Shown piece after piece: positions 45,583 to 53,543 of a DNA stretch of 64,000 nt. Below the pieces are notes generated by a model, which did no database searches, had not been told where the DNA came from, and saw only the letters and a list, made by a program, of their open reading frames with translations. The DNA lies in NCBI RefSeq assembly GCF_030263895.1, contig NZ_CP127161.1:1736001-1800000 (forward strand), given 5' to 3'. The DNA comes from Proteiniborus sp. MB09-C3 (GTDB lineage: Bacteria; Bacillota; Clostridia; Tissierellales; Proteiniboraceae). Position numbers and translations under genes: made by a program. The number at the start of each line of letters is the position of its first letter. Position 1 is the stretch's first letter.

Positions 45583-46005
45583 TTAATTATTTTGATTAGT
45601 ACATTTTGGACAAATACCTTTAAAATACACATCTTTATTATCAATTCTAAAGCCATTTAAATCCTTAGAATTAAATGAATCTATGTTTATTTCAAAATCA
45701 TATATAGTTCTACAGGATTCACATTTAAAATGTCCATGATTTTCTGTGACTATATCATATCTAGTTTCATTATCTTCTATGGTTATTAATTTTACCAATC
45801 CAGCTTCTATCAAAGTATTTAATGTATTATAGACAGTAGTTTTTGACAAGGTAGGGATTTCTTTATGAAGATCGCTATAAATCTGATCTACAGTAGGATG
45901 GCACCTATGATTAGCGACATATTCCAATACCTTAAGCCTTTGATGTGATAAACGAATATTTTTATTTTTCAATTTTATTGATAAATCCTCAAAAGCTGTT
46001 TTCAA
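45583..46005 (-). CDS. perR: Fur family peroxide-responsive repressor (PerR)
   Basis: A 140-residue Fur-family metalloregulator. The winged helix is RLSHQRLKVLEYVANHRCHP then TVDQIYSDL and LSKTTVYNTLNTLIEAGLVK. The regulatory site motif is ENHGHFKCESC, and the C-terminal zinc site is CPKC. Fur-family identity is certain; PerR is chosen over Fur because it sits directly ahead of a rubrerythrin gene. In PerR proteins, iron-bound His residues are oxidised by peroxide, releasing the repressor. Candidate operator palindromes lie upstream. A decayed copy of this gene precedes rubrerythrin 1. Confidence 0.88.
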   Translation of the reverse strand: MKTAFEDLSIKLKNKNIRLSHQRLKVLEYVANHRCHPTVDQIYSDLHKEIPTLSKTTVYNTLNTLIEAGLVKLITIEDNETRYDIVTENHGHFKCESCRTIYDFEINIDSFNSKDLNGFRIDNKDVYFKGICPKCTNQNN

Positions 46006-46041
46006 TTAACTCACATCCCCAATAATTGAGTGATTAATAAA

Positions 46042-46071
46042 TGTAATGGTTATCAACATGTAATGATTACA
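46042..46071. promoter_or_regulatory. Candidate PerR/Fur operator
   Basis: TGTAATGATTACA (46059-46071) is a perfect 6-1-6 palindrome of the AT-rich Fur/PerR type. It is preceded by the looser copy TGTAATGGTTATCA (46042-46055). They lie 37-66 bp upstream of perR, where autoregulation would place them. Confidence 0.5.
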
Positions 46072-46246
46072 ATATAATTATAAATTCAAAATTAAAATTT
46101 GTCAAGCAGAAAATATATTTTTTATGAAAAAAGGATATAGATATGAGTATTAAGTTTAAAATATTTATTTTACTACTCATCAAATACGTAATTATAAAGG
46201 TAATCGATATATGTAGTATTAATCTTTTTAAAGAAATTATTTCTAC

Positions 46247-46274
46247 TGTAACTTTTTGTTTTTTCAAACGAATA
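46247..46274 (+). promoter_or_regulatory. Candidate ECF-sigma promoter of the 46301 operon
   Basis: TGTAAC (46247-46252) followed by TTTTT, a 16-base spacer, and CGAATA (46269-46274), 26 bp before the sigma start. It resembles the candidate at 4658. Confidence 0.55.
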
Positions 46275-46300
46275 ATATATGAAAGACAATGGAGGCCTCT

Positions 46301-46855
46301 ATGTTAGATGATAAAATTCTTTATAAAAACTTTCTTGAAGGCAGTATAAATGCCTTTGAGACACTTGTGCTTACACACAAGGACAACTTAATATATTTTA
46401 TTTCTCGATATACTGGTTATATCTTTGCAGCCGAAGATATTGCTCAGGATGTATTTGCCTATGTCTATGTTTATAAGAAAAAATATAAATTTAACTATTC
46501 TTTTAAAACTTATATATATACATTAGGAAGGAATAAAGCCATAGACTATGTAAGAAAGCAGTCAAAGCTAAGTATAGTTTCATTTGAGCAAGATAATGAA
46601 ATGCTGTTTAGTGAAGACAATTTAGAAGAAAATATAATAAAAGACGAAGAAAAAAGACTATTACTTAATAGCTTGAAAAAGTTAAAGCCTGATTATGAAA
46701 AAGCCATTTATCTTGTAGATTTTGAGGATTTATCTTATGGAGAAATATCAAAAATTCTAGGAAAAACTCTAGGCCAAACAAAGGTATTAATTCATAGAGC
46801 TAGAAAGGCCCTGAGAAAAATATTGGAGGAAGGAGCTGGACAAGATGAAAGATAA
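46301..46855 (+). CDS. ECF-type RNA polymerase sigma factor
   Basis: A 184-residue protein starting at ATG 46301; GGAGG lies just upstream and the ATG at 46289 is before it. Region 2 is FAAEDIAQDVFAYVYVYKKK followed by FKTYIYTLGRNKAIDYVRKQ. Region 4 is LSYGEISKILGKTLGQTKVL followed by IHRARKALRK. It overlaps the next gene by 11 bp. The operon continues to the MBOAT/DHHW acylation pair, so I infer regulation of envelope acylation. Confidence 0.92.
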   Translation: MLDDKILYKNFLEGSINAFETLVLTHKDNLIYFISRYTGYIFAAEDIAQDVFAYVYVYKKKYKFNYSFKTYIYTLGRNKAIDYVRKQSKLSIVSFEQDNEMLFSEDNLEENIIKDEEKRLLLNSLKKLKPDYEKAIYLVDFEDLSYGEISKILGKTLGQTKVLIHRARKALRKILEEGAGQDER

Positions 46856-47465
46856 CAGAGGCTTCCTAGAAGGTGTGTATAATAAGGCTAAGCTATTAGA
46901 AAGAAAAAAAGCTAAAAGAAGCATGGTCTACAAAAGATATGCGAGGTTATCAACTGTGGCAGCTGCTATAGTTATAGCAATCCCCCTATTGCTATATAGA
47001 GGCCAAAGTTCAGTTCCAAAAGGTTACACTGAGATTCATCAAATTCAGACACCGAGGGTATACAGTATAGATGATCCTATGCTTAATTTCTATACCGCAG
47101 AGTATATAATAGCGGGAGAGACTAGGGAAGTCGGCAAAAGTCAATTTGCAAAAGAAGATAATTATATATATACAGATATTACAATAAGAGTAGAACAAGT
47201 TTTTTTAGGAGATATCCATAAGGATGAAATAATACTTAGAGTCAAAGGAGGAAAGGTAAAAAAAGAAAAAGTTTTTTCTGTAATGGAAGGTGAGTTTAAA
47301 AAAGGGTCAAAATCCCTATTATTCCTTCAGGAGAGAGAAGGAATATATTATCTAGTAAATGGTAGCGAAAGCCAATTTTTAGAGGCGGAAAAAAATATAT
47401 TTATAGATAAGCAAGGAAACAAATACAAATTAGATGACATAAAAAATTATATAAATCGGAGGTAG
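46845..47465 (+). CDS. Single-pass membrane protein, probable anti-sigma factor
   Basis: A 206-residue protein. A basic cytosolic stretch of about 37 residues is followed by one helix (STVAAAIVIAIPLLLYRG, about 38-56) and an extracytoplasmic beta-rich region (about 60-206) that I do not recognise. The overlap with the sigma gene and the topology (short inside, large outside) are typical of anti-sigma factors. GGAGGAAGGAGC precedes the ATG. Confidence 0.72.
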   Translation: MKDNRGFLEGVYNKAKLLERKKAKRSMVYKRYARLSTVAAAIVIAIPLLLYRGQSSVPKGYTEIHQIQTPRVYSIDDPMLNFYTAEYIIAGETREVGKSQFAKEDNYIYTDITIRVEQVFLGDIHKDEIILRVKGGKVKKEKVFSVMEGEFKKGSKSLLFLQEREGIYYLVNGSESQFLEAEKNIFIDKQGNKYKLDDIKNYINRR

Positions 47466-47469
47466 AAAA

Positions 47470-47997
47470 GTGAAAAAAGTATTTGGTCTATTTTTAGCAA
47501 TAATAATGATGGCTTCATTCTTAGTTGGATGCACCTCTAAGAATGAAGCAAAAGAAGTGGATTTAAAGGAAATACATTCTGCAGTAAAAGAAGCTTTTGG
47601 TGAAGATTATCATCCAAATAGAGAGTTGACTGCAGAAGAGATAGAAAACTTTACAGGTATAAAGGAAGCAGAGATAGAATCATTTATAGCAGAGACACCA
47701 ATGATAAGTGTTAATATAGATACATTTATGGCAATCAAAGCTAAAGAGAATAAAGGATCTGAAATAGAAGAGAGCTTAGAAAAGTACAGAAAGTTTCTTG
47801 TAGAGGAATCTGTACAATATCCTATGAATATAGCCAAGGTAAATGCTGCTAAGGTAGTTAGACATGGAGATTATGTTTTCTTTTTAATGCTTGGAAAATT
47901 AGATGATAGACAAGAGGCAACAGATGAAGAAAGGCTTGAATTTGCAAAAGCAGAGGTGCAGAAGGCAGAAGAGGCTATCAATAAGTTTTTTCAATAA
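47470..47997 (+). CDS. DUF4358-like lipoprotein
   Basis: A 175-residue lipoprotein with lipobox ASFLVGC (Cys near 21). The body (MISVNIDTFMAIKAKENKGS, then VKEAFGEDYHPNRELTAEE and the ending KAEEAINKFFQ) resembles DUF4358, a family I recall beside MBOAT/DHHW pairs in clostridia. It starts 4 bp after the previous stop with GGAGGTAGAAAA upstream. It may be an accessory subunit of the acylation machinery. Function not established. Confidence 0.75.
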   Translation: MKKVFGLFLAIIMMASFLVGCTSKNEAKEVDLKEIHSAVKEAFGEDYHPNRELTAEEIENFTGIKEAEIESFIAETPMISVNIDTFMAIKAKENKGSEIEESLEKYRKFLVEESVQYPMNIAKVNAAKVVRHGDYVFFLMLGKLDDRQEATDEERLEFAKAEVQKAEEAINKFFQ

Positions 47998-48078
47998 ATG
48001 CACCGAGCTCCAAATTTATGTGAGTGAAAACGAGCAAATAAATTTGAGTTGCGAGACTGCTTATTACGGAGGTTTAAT

Positions 48079-49491
48079 ATGGTTTTTAGCAGCATATTGT
48101 TTTTATTTTATTTCTTACCCTTTGTTTTAATAGTGTATTTTATATCTCCTAGAAAGTACAGGAATTTTATTTTATTAATAGCAAGTCTCTTTTTCTATAG
48201 TTGGGGTGAGCCTAGATATATATGGATTATGATATTTTCAACAGTCCTTGATTATACTTGTGGCAGGCTTGTTCATTATTATAAGGGGAACAAAGATCAA
48301 AACAAGGCAAGATTGTGGTTAGGAGTATCAGTATTTGTTAACCTAGGGCTATTAGGTTTTTTCAAGTACTCTGATTTCATCATATCTAATATAAATGAAA
48401 TATTAGGCTTCAGTATTCCATTATTAAATCTTACTCTGCCTATAGGAATATCTTTTTATACTTTTCAAACCATGTCCTATACTATAGATGTTTTCAGAGG
48501 AGATACAAAGGTGCAAAACAACATTATTTCTTTTGGAACCTATGTAACTCTATTCCCACAGCTTATAGCAGGTCCTATAGTCAGATATCAAACTGTAGCA
48601 GAGGAGTTAAACCAGAGGACAGAATCCTATGATTTATTTAGTGAAGGCATAAAAAAGTTTTTATTAGGGCTGGGAAAGAAGGTATTATTAGCTAATAATA
48701 TCGGCTTGCTATGGAATAATATATCTAATCAAGGGATATCAAATATTCCAGTATTAACAGCTTGGCTTGGTATATTTGCTTTTGGTTTTCAAATATATTT
48801 TGATTTCTCAGGATATTCAGATATGGCAATAGGCCTTGGAAAAATATTCGGATTAAATTTTTTAGAAAACTTTAATTATCCATACATGTCTAAAAGCATT
48901 ACAGAGTTTTGGAGAAGATGGCATATATCTTTAGGTACATGGTTCAAGGAATATCTATATATCCCTTTAGGCGGCAATAGAAGAGGAAGATTTAAGCATA
49001 TTAGAAATATACTGATAGTTTGGATTCTGACAGGTATATGGCATGGTGCTAGTTGGAACTTTGCCCTATGGGGACTGTTTTTTGGAATTATATTGATTTC
49101 AGAAAAATTGTTTCTACTAAATCTATTGAATAGAATACCTTCATGTCTGGCTAGGATTTACACATTATTTTTAGTCCTTATATCCTGGGTAATATTTGCC
49201 TTTGATTCTATAAAGGACGGGTTAAATTATATTAGAGTTTTATTTGGATTGGGAAGTGTTGGTGTTTTTAATCATACATCTTTGTACATGCTATATACGA
49301 ATGTACTGTTATTTTTAATTCTCGCAATAGGTTCAACAGATATACCTAAAAGATTATGGAATCGTGTGAATAATAGATTTAATAAGATATCATGGGTAGC
49401 AGAGAATGTATTTTTGTTCTTAGTGGCAGTATTATCAATAGCATATCTAGTAGATCAATCTTACAACCCATTTTTATATTTTCGCTTTTAG
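48079..49491 (+). CDS. MBOAT family O-acyltransferase (AlgI/DltB-like)
   Basis: A 470-residue membrane protein starting at ATG 48079 after GGAGGTTTAAT. It has about ten helices. MBOAT hallmarks are FFKYSDF, LPIGISFYTFQTMSYTIDVF, ISFGTYVTLFPQLIAGPIVR and the catalytic His in LTGIWHGASWNFALWGLFFG. AlgI-like enzymes hand acyl groups from the cytosol to an extracellular polysaccharide or wall polymer. The next gene is the usual extracellular partner. It belongs to the fourth sigma operon. Confidence 0.93.
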   Translation: MVFSSILFLFYFLPFVLIVYFISPRKYRNFILLIASLFFYSWGEPRYIWIMIFSTVLDYTCGRLVHYYKGNKDQNKARLWLGVSVFVNLGLLGFFKYSDFIISNINEILGFSIPLLNLTLPIGISFYTFQTMSYTIDVFRGDTKVQNNIISFGTYVTLFPQLIAGPIVRYQTVAEELNQRTESYDLFSEGIKKFLLGLGKKVLLANNIGLLWNNISNQGISNIPVLTAWLGIFAFGFQIYFDFSGYSDMAIGLGKIFGLNFLENFNYPYMSKSITEFWRRWHISLGTWFKEYLYIPLGGNRRGRFKHIRNILIVWILTGIWHGASWNFALWGLFFGIILISEKLFLLNLLNRIPSCLARIYTLFLVLISWVIFAFDSIKDGLNYIRVLFGLGSVGVFNHTSLYMLYTNVLLFLILAIGSTDIPKRLWNRVNNRFNKISWVAENVFLFLVAVLSIAYLVDQSYNPFLYFRF

Positions 49492-49501
49492 GAGGAACTT
49501 T

Positions 49502-50626
49502 ATGAGAGAAAAAGCAAGAGTAATAATATTTATGGGGCTACTATTATCCTTGTCTATAGGGAATATAGTCTCACCTAAAAATGTGTTTTCAAGTAAAGAG
49601 AACAGATATTTACAGGGGAAGCCCAAGTTTAACCTCAGCACCATAATATCTGGAGATTATAGTAAGGACTTTGAAGCTTATACAACAGACCAATTTATTT
49701 TGCGAGACAATTGGATAATGCTAAAGACAATTGGAGATTTATCTTTGTTAAAGAAGGATAATGGTAGAATATACTTTGGAAAGAATGGATATTTGTTTGA
49801 TGCAGATAAAGAAATAGACGAAGATCAATTGATTAAAAACATAGATAGCATCAATATTTTTTTAGATAAGATGAACAAGTATGATATTCCAGTTACTTCC
49901 TTACTGATACCTAGTAAATCCACAGTTCTGCATAATGAGTTGCCTCTATATGCACCAGTAGTAGATGAAGATCATATTAGAAATAAACTAGAGTTCTCCT
50001 TGAACAAAAATATTAGGCTAATAAGCTTAGTAAAAGCCTTAAGCAAAAATTCTAATAAATATATTTATTATAAGACGGATCATCATTGGACTACACAAGG
50101 AGCTTTTTATGCTTATGAATACTATATGAGAGCAATAAATGAAAATCCTTTAAGTGAGGAGGATTTTATAATAAAAAAGGTATCCGATGATTTTTGGGGC
50201 ACCAATTATAGAAAAGCTAATTTTTATCAAGGAGAACCAGATGAGATATACATTTATGAACCAAAAAAAGAAATAAAATATAAAATAAAGATTAATGGCA
50301 AGGAAGAAACTCACAGCTTATATGATGAGACTTATTTAAATAAGACAGACAAATATTCATATTTTTTAAGTGGAGATAAATCATTAATAGAAATAGAAAC
50401 ATCAGTAAAAAACAATAAAACCTTATTAGTAATAAAGGATTCTTTTGCAAACAGCTTTATTCCATTTCTGATAAATCATTATGAAAAAATTATAGTGGTA
50501 GATCCAAGATATTTTAATATGGGTATGGAAGAGCTTGTAAATGAAAAGGGAGCTGATGAAGTATTACTTCTTTTTAATGAACAAAACTATGCGAAGGAAA
50601 AGTCTTTATTTGTTTTGGGAATGTAA
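49502..50626 (+). CDS. DHHW family protein (AlgJ/AlgX-like acylation partner)
   Basis: A 374-residue protein with one N-terminal membrane helix. The catalytic-type motif is KTDHHWTTQGAFYAYEYY (about residue 192 onward). A Ser-containing SLLIPSKSTV lies near 135-144, and IKDSFANSFIPFL near 313-325 fits the SGNH-like fold of AlgJ/AlgX. These proteins finish the O-acylation begun by the MBOAT partner, on the outer face of the membrane. AGGAGGAACTTT precedes the ATG. It is the last gene of the operon. Confidence 0.9.
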   Translation: MREKARVIIFMGLLLSLSIGNIVSPKNVFSSKENRYLQGKPKFNLSTIISGDYSKDFEAYTTDQFILRDNWIMLKTIGDLSLLKKDNGRIYFGKNGYLFDADKEIDEDQLIKNIDSINIFLDKMNKYDIPVTSLLIPSKSTVLHNELPLYAPVVDEDHIRNKLEFSLNKNIRLISLVKALSKNSNKYIYYKTDHHWTTQGAFYAYEYYMRAINENPLSEEDFIIKKVSDDFWGTNYRKANFYQGEPDEIYIYEPKKEIKYKIKINGKEETHSLYDETYLNKTDKYSYFLSGDKSLIEIETSVKNNKTLLVIKDSFANSFIPFLINHYEKIIVVDPRYFNMGMEELVNEKGADEVLLLFNEQNYAKEKSLFVLGM

Positions 50627-50671
50627 AGGAGTCACCGGTTTAGATTATTATTTCTTAAAGATATATGAATC

Positions 50672-50740
50672 CATGAAACAGTGAGAAGGAGCAGGAGACA
50701 AAAGCATTTTAAATCTGCTCCACTTTCATGTTTGTAGCTT
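50672..50740 (+). terminator. Terminator after the MBOAT/DHHW operon
   Basis: GGAGCAG (50688-50694) pairs with CTGCTCC (50715-50721). An outer CATGAAA/TTTCATG pair (50672/50724) extends the stem with an internal loop. A TTTTTTT run follows near 50739, close to the convergent MATE gene. Confidence 0.6.
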
Positions 50741-50746
50741 TTTTTA

Positions 50747-52138
50747 TCAATGAGACTCGTTAACAAGTCCTTTTGTGCGCCATTTACCTTTCTTGAAGTA
50801 AATCGTAGTTATAATTGCTCCCATCGTCCAAGAAACTAGCAAGGAAATGAAAGTAGCTTCAGGTCTTCCAGTAGGATAAGCAGCACTTCGTGTTAAATAG
50901 GCAATACTATAGGCTACAGGTACACGAATAACAACTGTAGTGATAAGTGAAATCCACATAGGTGTCATTGTATCTCCTGCACCACGCATGACTCCAGATA
51001 AGCTTTGAGTTACTGCCATTGCAATATAGCCTACTGCAAGAATTCTCATCATATGCATACTTAAATCAATCAATTCTATAGTGTCTGTGAAAACAGCCAT
51101 AAGATATCTGCCAAAAATCAAAATTAAAATAGTTATCATAGTAGAAACTCCAACAGCAATCATAGTACCATCTTTAGTGCCTTTTTCTACTCTATCTATT
51201 TTCTTAGCACCTATGTTTTGCCCAGTATATGTTGTCATTGCACTTCCAAAAGAGAAGTTTGGCATCATAGCAAATCCGTCTACACGCATAACAATGACAT
51301 TGCATGCAATAACAAGCTCACCAAAACTATTGGTCAAGGATTGAACAACAATCATAGCAAGAGAAAATATTGCCTGTGTCAAGCCTGATGGCAGACCAAG
51401 CTTTATGAGTCTATAAGAGTATTCCTTATTTAGCTTCAACATTTTCCACTTTAATTCAAAATTACTTTTCATTTTTATTAATTTAATAATACAGAGTACT
51501 GCCGATATTCCTTGAGCAATGATAGTTGCCAATGCAACTCCAGGAACTCCCATATTTAGCTTTGCAACAAACAAAATATCAAGTATTACGTTTATAATTG
51601 TAGAAGCAAGTAAAAATATAAGTGCTGATAAGGAATCGCCAAGACCGCGCAGAACACCGGACAAAATATTATAGTAGGCAAAACCTGCAATGCCAACGAA
51701 ATAAATGATAAGGTAATCTGCACACCAGTCAATGATAGTATCTGGCGTATTAAGAAAATTAAGTAATGGTCTAGTGACAATAGGGCCGATGATCATAATT
51801 GCTATAGAGGCTATAGCAGTAAGGGATATACATATACCAATGGTATGAGAGAGCTTTTCACGGTCTTTAGCTCCGAAATACTGAGCTACCATAATACCTG
51901 CACCAACAGAAATACCGACAAAAAGTACAAGTAAGAGATTTAATATGGGAGCGGCACTGCCAACGGCAGCCAGTGCAAAATCGCCAACGTATTTACCAAC
52001 AATAATGGAATCAGCAGTATTATAAAATTGTTGTGCTATATTACCAATCAGCATTGGTATTGCAAATTCAGTAATTCGTTTCCAAGGAGTACCTTCTGTT
52101 AAATCCTTTGGGGCAAACAATTCTTTGAATTTTGTCAT
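50747..52138 (-). CDS. MATE family multidrug exporter
   Basis: A 463-residue protein with twelve helices, the full MATE length. The two homologous halves begin around FAIPMLIGNIAQQFYNTADS (IIVGKYVG follows) and GLPSGLTQAIFSLAMIVVQS. It exports cationic drugs or metabolites with Na+ or H+ antiport. It most resembles the NorM/DinF-like clostridial group. Substrate unknown. TAGGAGGTAGATAT precedes the ATG. Monocistronic. Confidence 0.93.
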   Translation of the reverse strand: MTKFKELFAPKDLTEGTPWKRITEFAIPMLIGNIAQQFYNTADSIIVGKYVGDFALAAVGSAAPILNLLLVLFVGISVGAGIMVAQYFGAKDREKLSHTIGICISLTAIASIAIMIIGPIVTRPLLNFLNTPDTIIDWCADYLIIYFVGIAGFAYYNILSGVLRGLGDSLSALIFLLASTIINVILDILFVAKLNMGVPGVALATIIAQGISAVLCIIKLIKMKSNFELKWKMLKLNKEYSYRLIKLGLPSGLTQAIFSLAMIVVQSLTNSFGELVIACNVIVMRVDGFAMMPNFSFGSAMTTYTGQNIGAKKIDRVEKGTKDGTMIAVGVSTMITILILIFGRYLMAVFTDTIELIDLSMHMMRILAVGYIAMAVTQSLSGVMRGAGDTMTPMWISLITTVVIRVPVAYSIAYLTRSAAYPTGRPEATFISLLVSWTMGAIITTIYFKKGKWRTKGLVNESH

Positions 52139-52256
52139 ATATCTACCTCCTAAAAATTAATAAGTTGTAAAAATCGATTATTCCTTTTTCTTCGTCTATA
52201 TAAACTCAGATAGAATCTAGTTTATATTAATAGCCTCAATTTGTCAATTTAGCGCA

Positions 52257-52305
52257 GTGAAACAAAATGAGTGTTCCTATAATCGGAGCACACATTTTGT
52301 TTCAC
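52257..52305. repeat. 49-bp near-perfect palindrome
   Basis: The left arm, GTGAAACAAAATGAGTGTTC plus one C (52257-52277), pairs with the right arm at 52285-52305, which ends CATTTTGTTTCAC; 19 of 21 positions match. The loop is TATAATC. Neither side has a T-run, so it is not a classical terminator. It lies between the MATE gene's promoter side and the end of the moxR gene and may be a miniature repeat. Confidence 0.75.
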
Positions 52306-52442
52306 TTCAACTTTTCCTGTATTCTGCTTTCACAAACTTAAGATGGTAATAAGTTACAGGATTCCAATTCGTAATGAGTTTCTCCATACTGCTGAGGATA
52401 ATTTAGATATCCCATTAATTTAACTACCAGCTTTAAATCTAA

Positions 52443-53381
52443 TCATTTTATTTTCACGGGTACAAAGACACTATTTAGAACTCTACTTAGAACATCTTCA
52501 GTATTTCTTTTCTCGATTTTAGCCTCTGGTGAAAGAATCAGTCTATGTCCCAGGACAGATGCTGCCATACTTTTCACATCATCTGGAATAACATAATCGC
52601 GACCTGATAAAAATGCCCTTGCCTTTGCGGCCTTTAATAAATCAATAGAGGCTCTAGGGCTAACTCCTAGCTGTAAATCCTTATAATTACGAGTTGCATT
52701 GGAAATACCTACAATATAGTCCATAATATCATCATGGACTGTTAAATCATCTACTCTAGATTGCATCTCTAATATATCATCATTTGATGCAACAGGTTCA
52801 ATAAGGTTGAGATTTTTTATTGATTGATAGTTCTTTAGTATTTCTATTTCATAGGATTTTCCTGGATATCCAAGTGACAAACGCATCAAAAAGCGATCAA
52901 GCTGTGCTTCTGGCAATGGGAAGGTTCCCTGATATTCAAGCGGATTTTGAGTTGCTAGAACCATAAATGGCTTCTCCAAAACATAGTGACCTTCTTCTGT
53001 AGATACTTCTCCTTCCTCCATAGCCTGTAGTAAACTAGACTGAGTTTTTGGAGAAGTTCTGTTAATTTCGTCAGCCAAAAATATTTGATTGAATATGGCA
53101 CCTTTTTTAAAAGAAAAGGTTCCGGTGTCTTTGTCATAGATACTAACTCCTATAATATCTGAAGGCATTAGATCAGGAGTAAATTGAACTCTTTTATAAG
53201 ATAAATCCATACTTCTTGCAAGGGCTTTAACAAGAGTAGTTTTACCGACTCCAGGCACATCTTCTATTAATAAATGACCTCTTGCAAGTATAGCAATCAA
53301 AACTTTTTCCAATACATCGTCCTTACCAATTATGACTTTCTTTAGATTTTCTAAAATATCCAATGCTTTTCTATTATTCAT
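52443..53381 (-). CDS. MoxR family AAA+ ATPase (intact copy)
   Basis: A 312-residue ATPase starting at ATG 53381 after GGGGGAAGAC. Walker A is GVGKTTLVKA in DVPGVGKTTLV, Walker B is IFLADEINRT, the sensor region is VLATQNPLEYQGTFPLPEAQ and the arginine finger follows in LDRFLMRL. MoxR proteins act as chaperone-like regulators for DUF58 and transglutaminase partners, the two genes directly upstream of it here. Unusually it lies downstream of them with its own promoter region. A collapsed second copy is fused to the DUF58 gene. Confidence 0.93.
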   Translation of the reverse strand: MNNRKALDILENLKKVIIGKDDVLEKVLIAILARGHLLIEDVPGVGKTTLVKALARSMDLSYKRVQFTPDLMPSDIIGVSIYDKDTGTFSFKKGAIFNQIFLADEINRTSPKTQSSLLQAMEEGEVSTEEGHYVLEKPFMVLATQNPLEYQGTFPLPEAQLDRFLMRLSLGYPGKSYEIEILKNYQSIKNLNLIEPVASNDDILEMQSRVDDLTVHDDIMDYIVGISNATRNYKDLQLGVSPRASIDLLKAAKARAFLSGRDYVIPDDVKSMAASVLGHRLILSPEAKIEKRNTEDVLSRVLNSVFVPVKIK

Positions 53382-53400
53382 GTCTTCCCCCATTTCAAAA

Positions 53401-53497
53401 TTGACATAAAATTTGAAATAATCTTGTTATTATAAATATATCATTTTCTAAATTAAATAAAAATGTTAAGTGAATTTGTTTCAAAAAATTAATGTAG
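53401..53497 (-). repeat. Duplicated upstream region, copy 1 (before intact moxR)
   Basis: About 97 bp before the intact moxR is about 80% identical to 57246-57341 before the DUF58 gene (shared ATAATCTTG, ATCATTTTCT/ACCATTTTCT and TTTGTTTCAAAAAATTAA). On the minus strand TATAAT (53434-53429) is a possible -10 box. The duplication includes promoter and the first codons of moxR. Confidence 0.75.
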
Positions 53498-53543
53498 CTT
53501 TTATTTTAGATATCTTTTTATTGTTGTAACTCAATTTGTGATA

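Noticed and set aside
46067-46267. Minus-strand frame of 66 codons in the perR/sigma intergenic region
   Set aside because: Ile/Phe/Leu-rich with no ribosome site; it covers the ECF promoter and is best explained by AT-rich promoter DNA.
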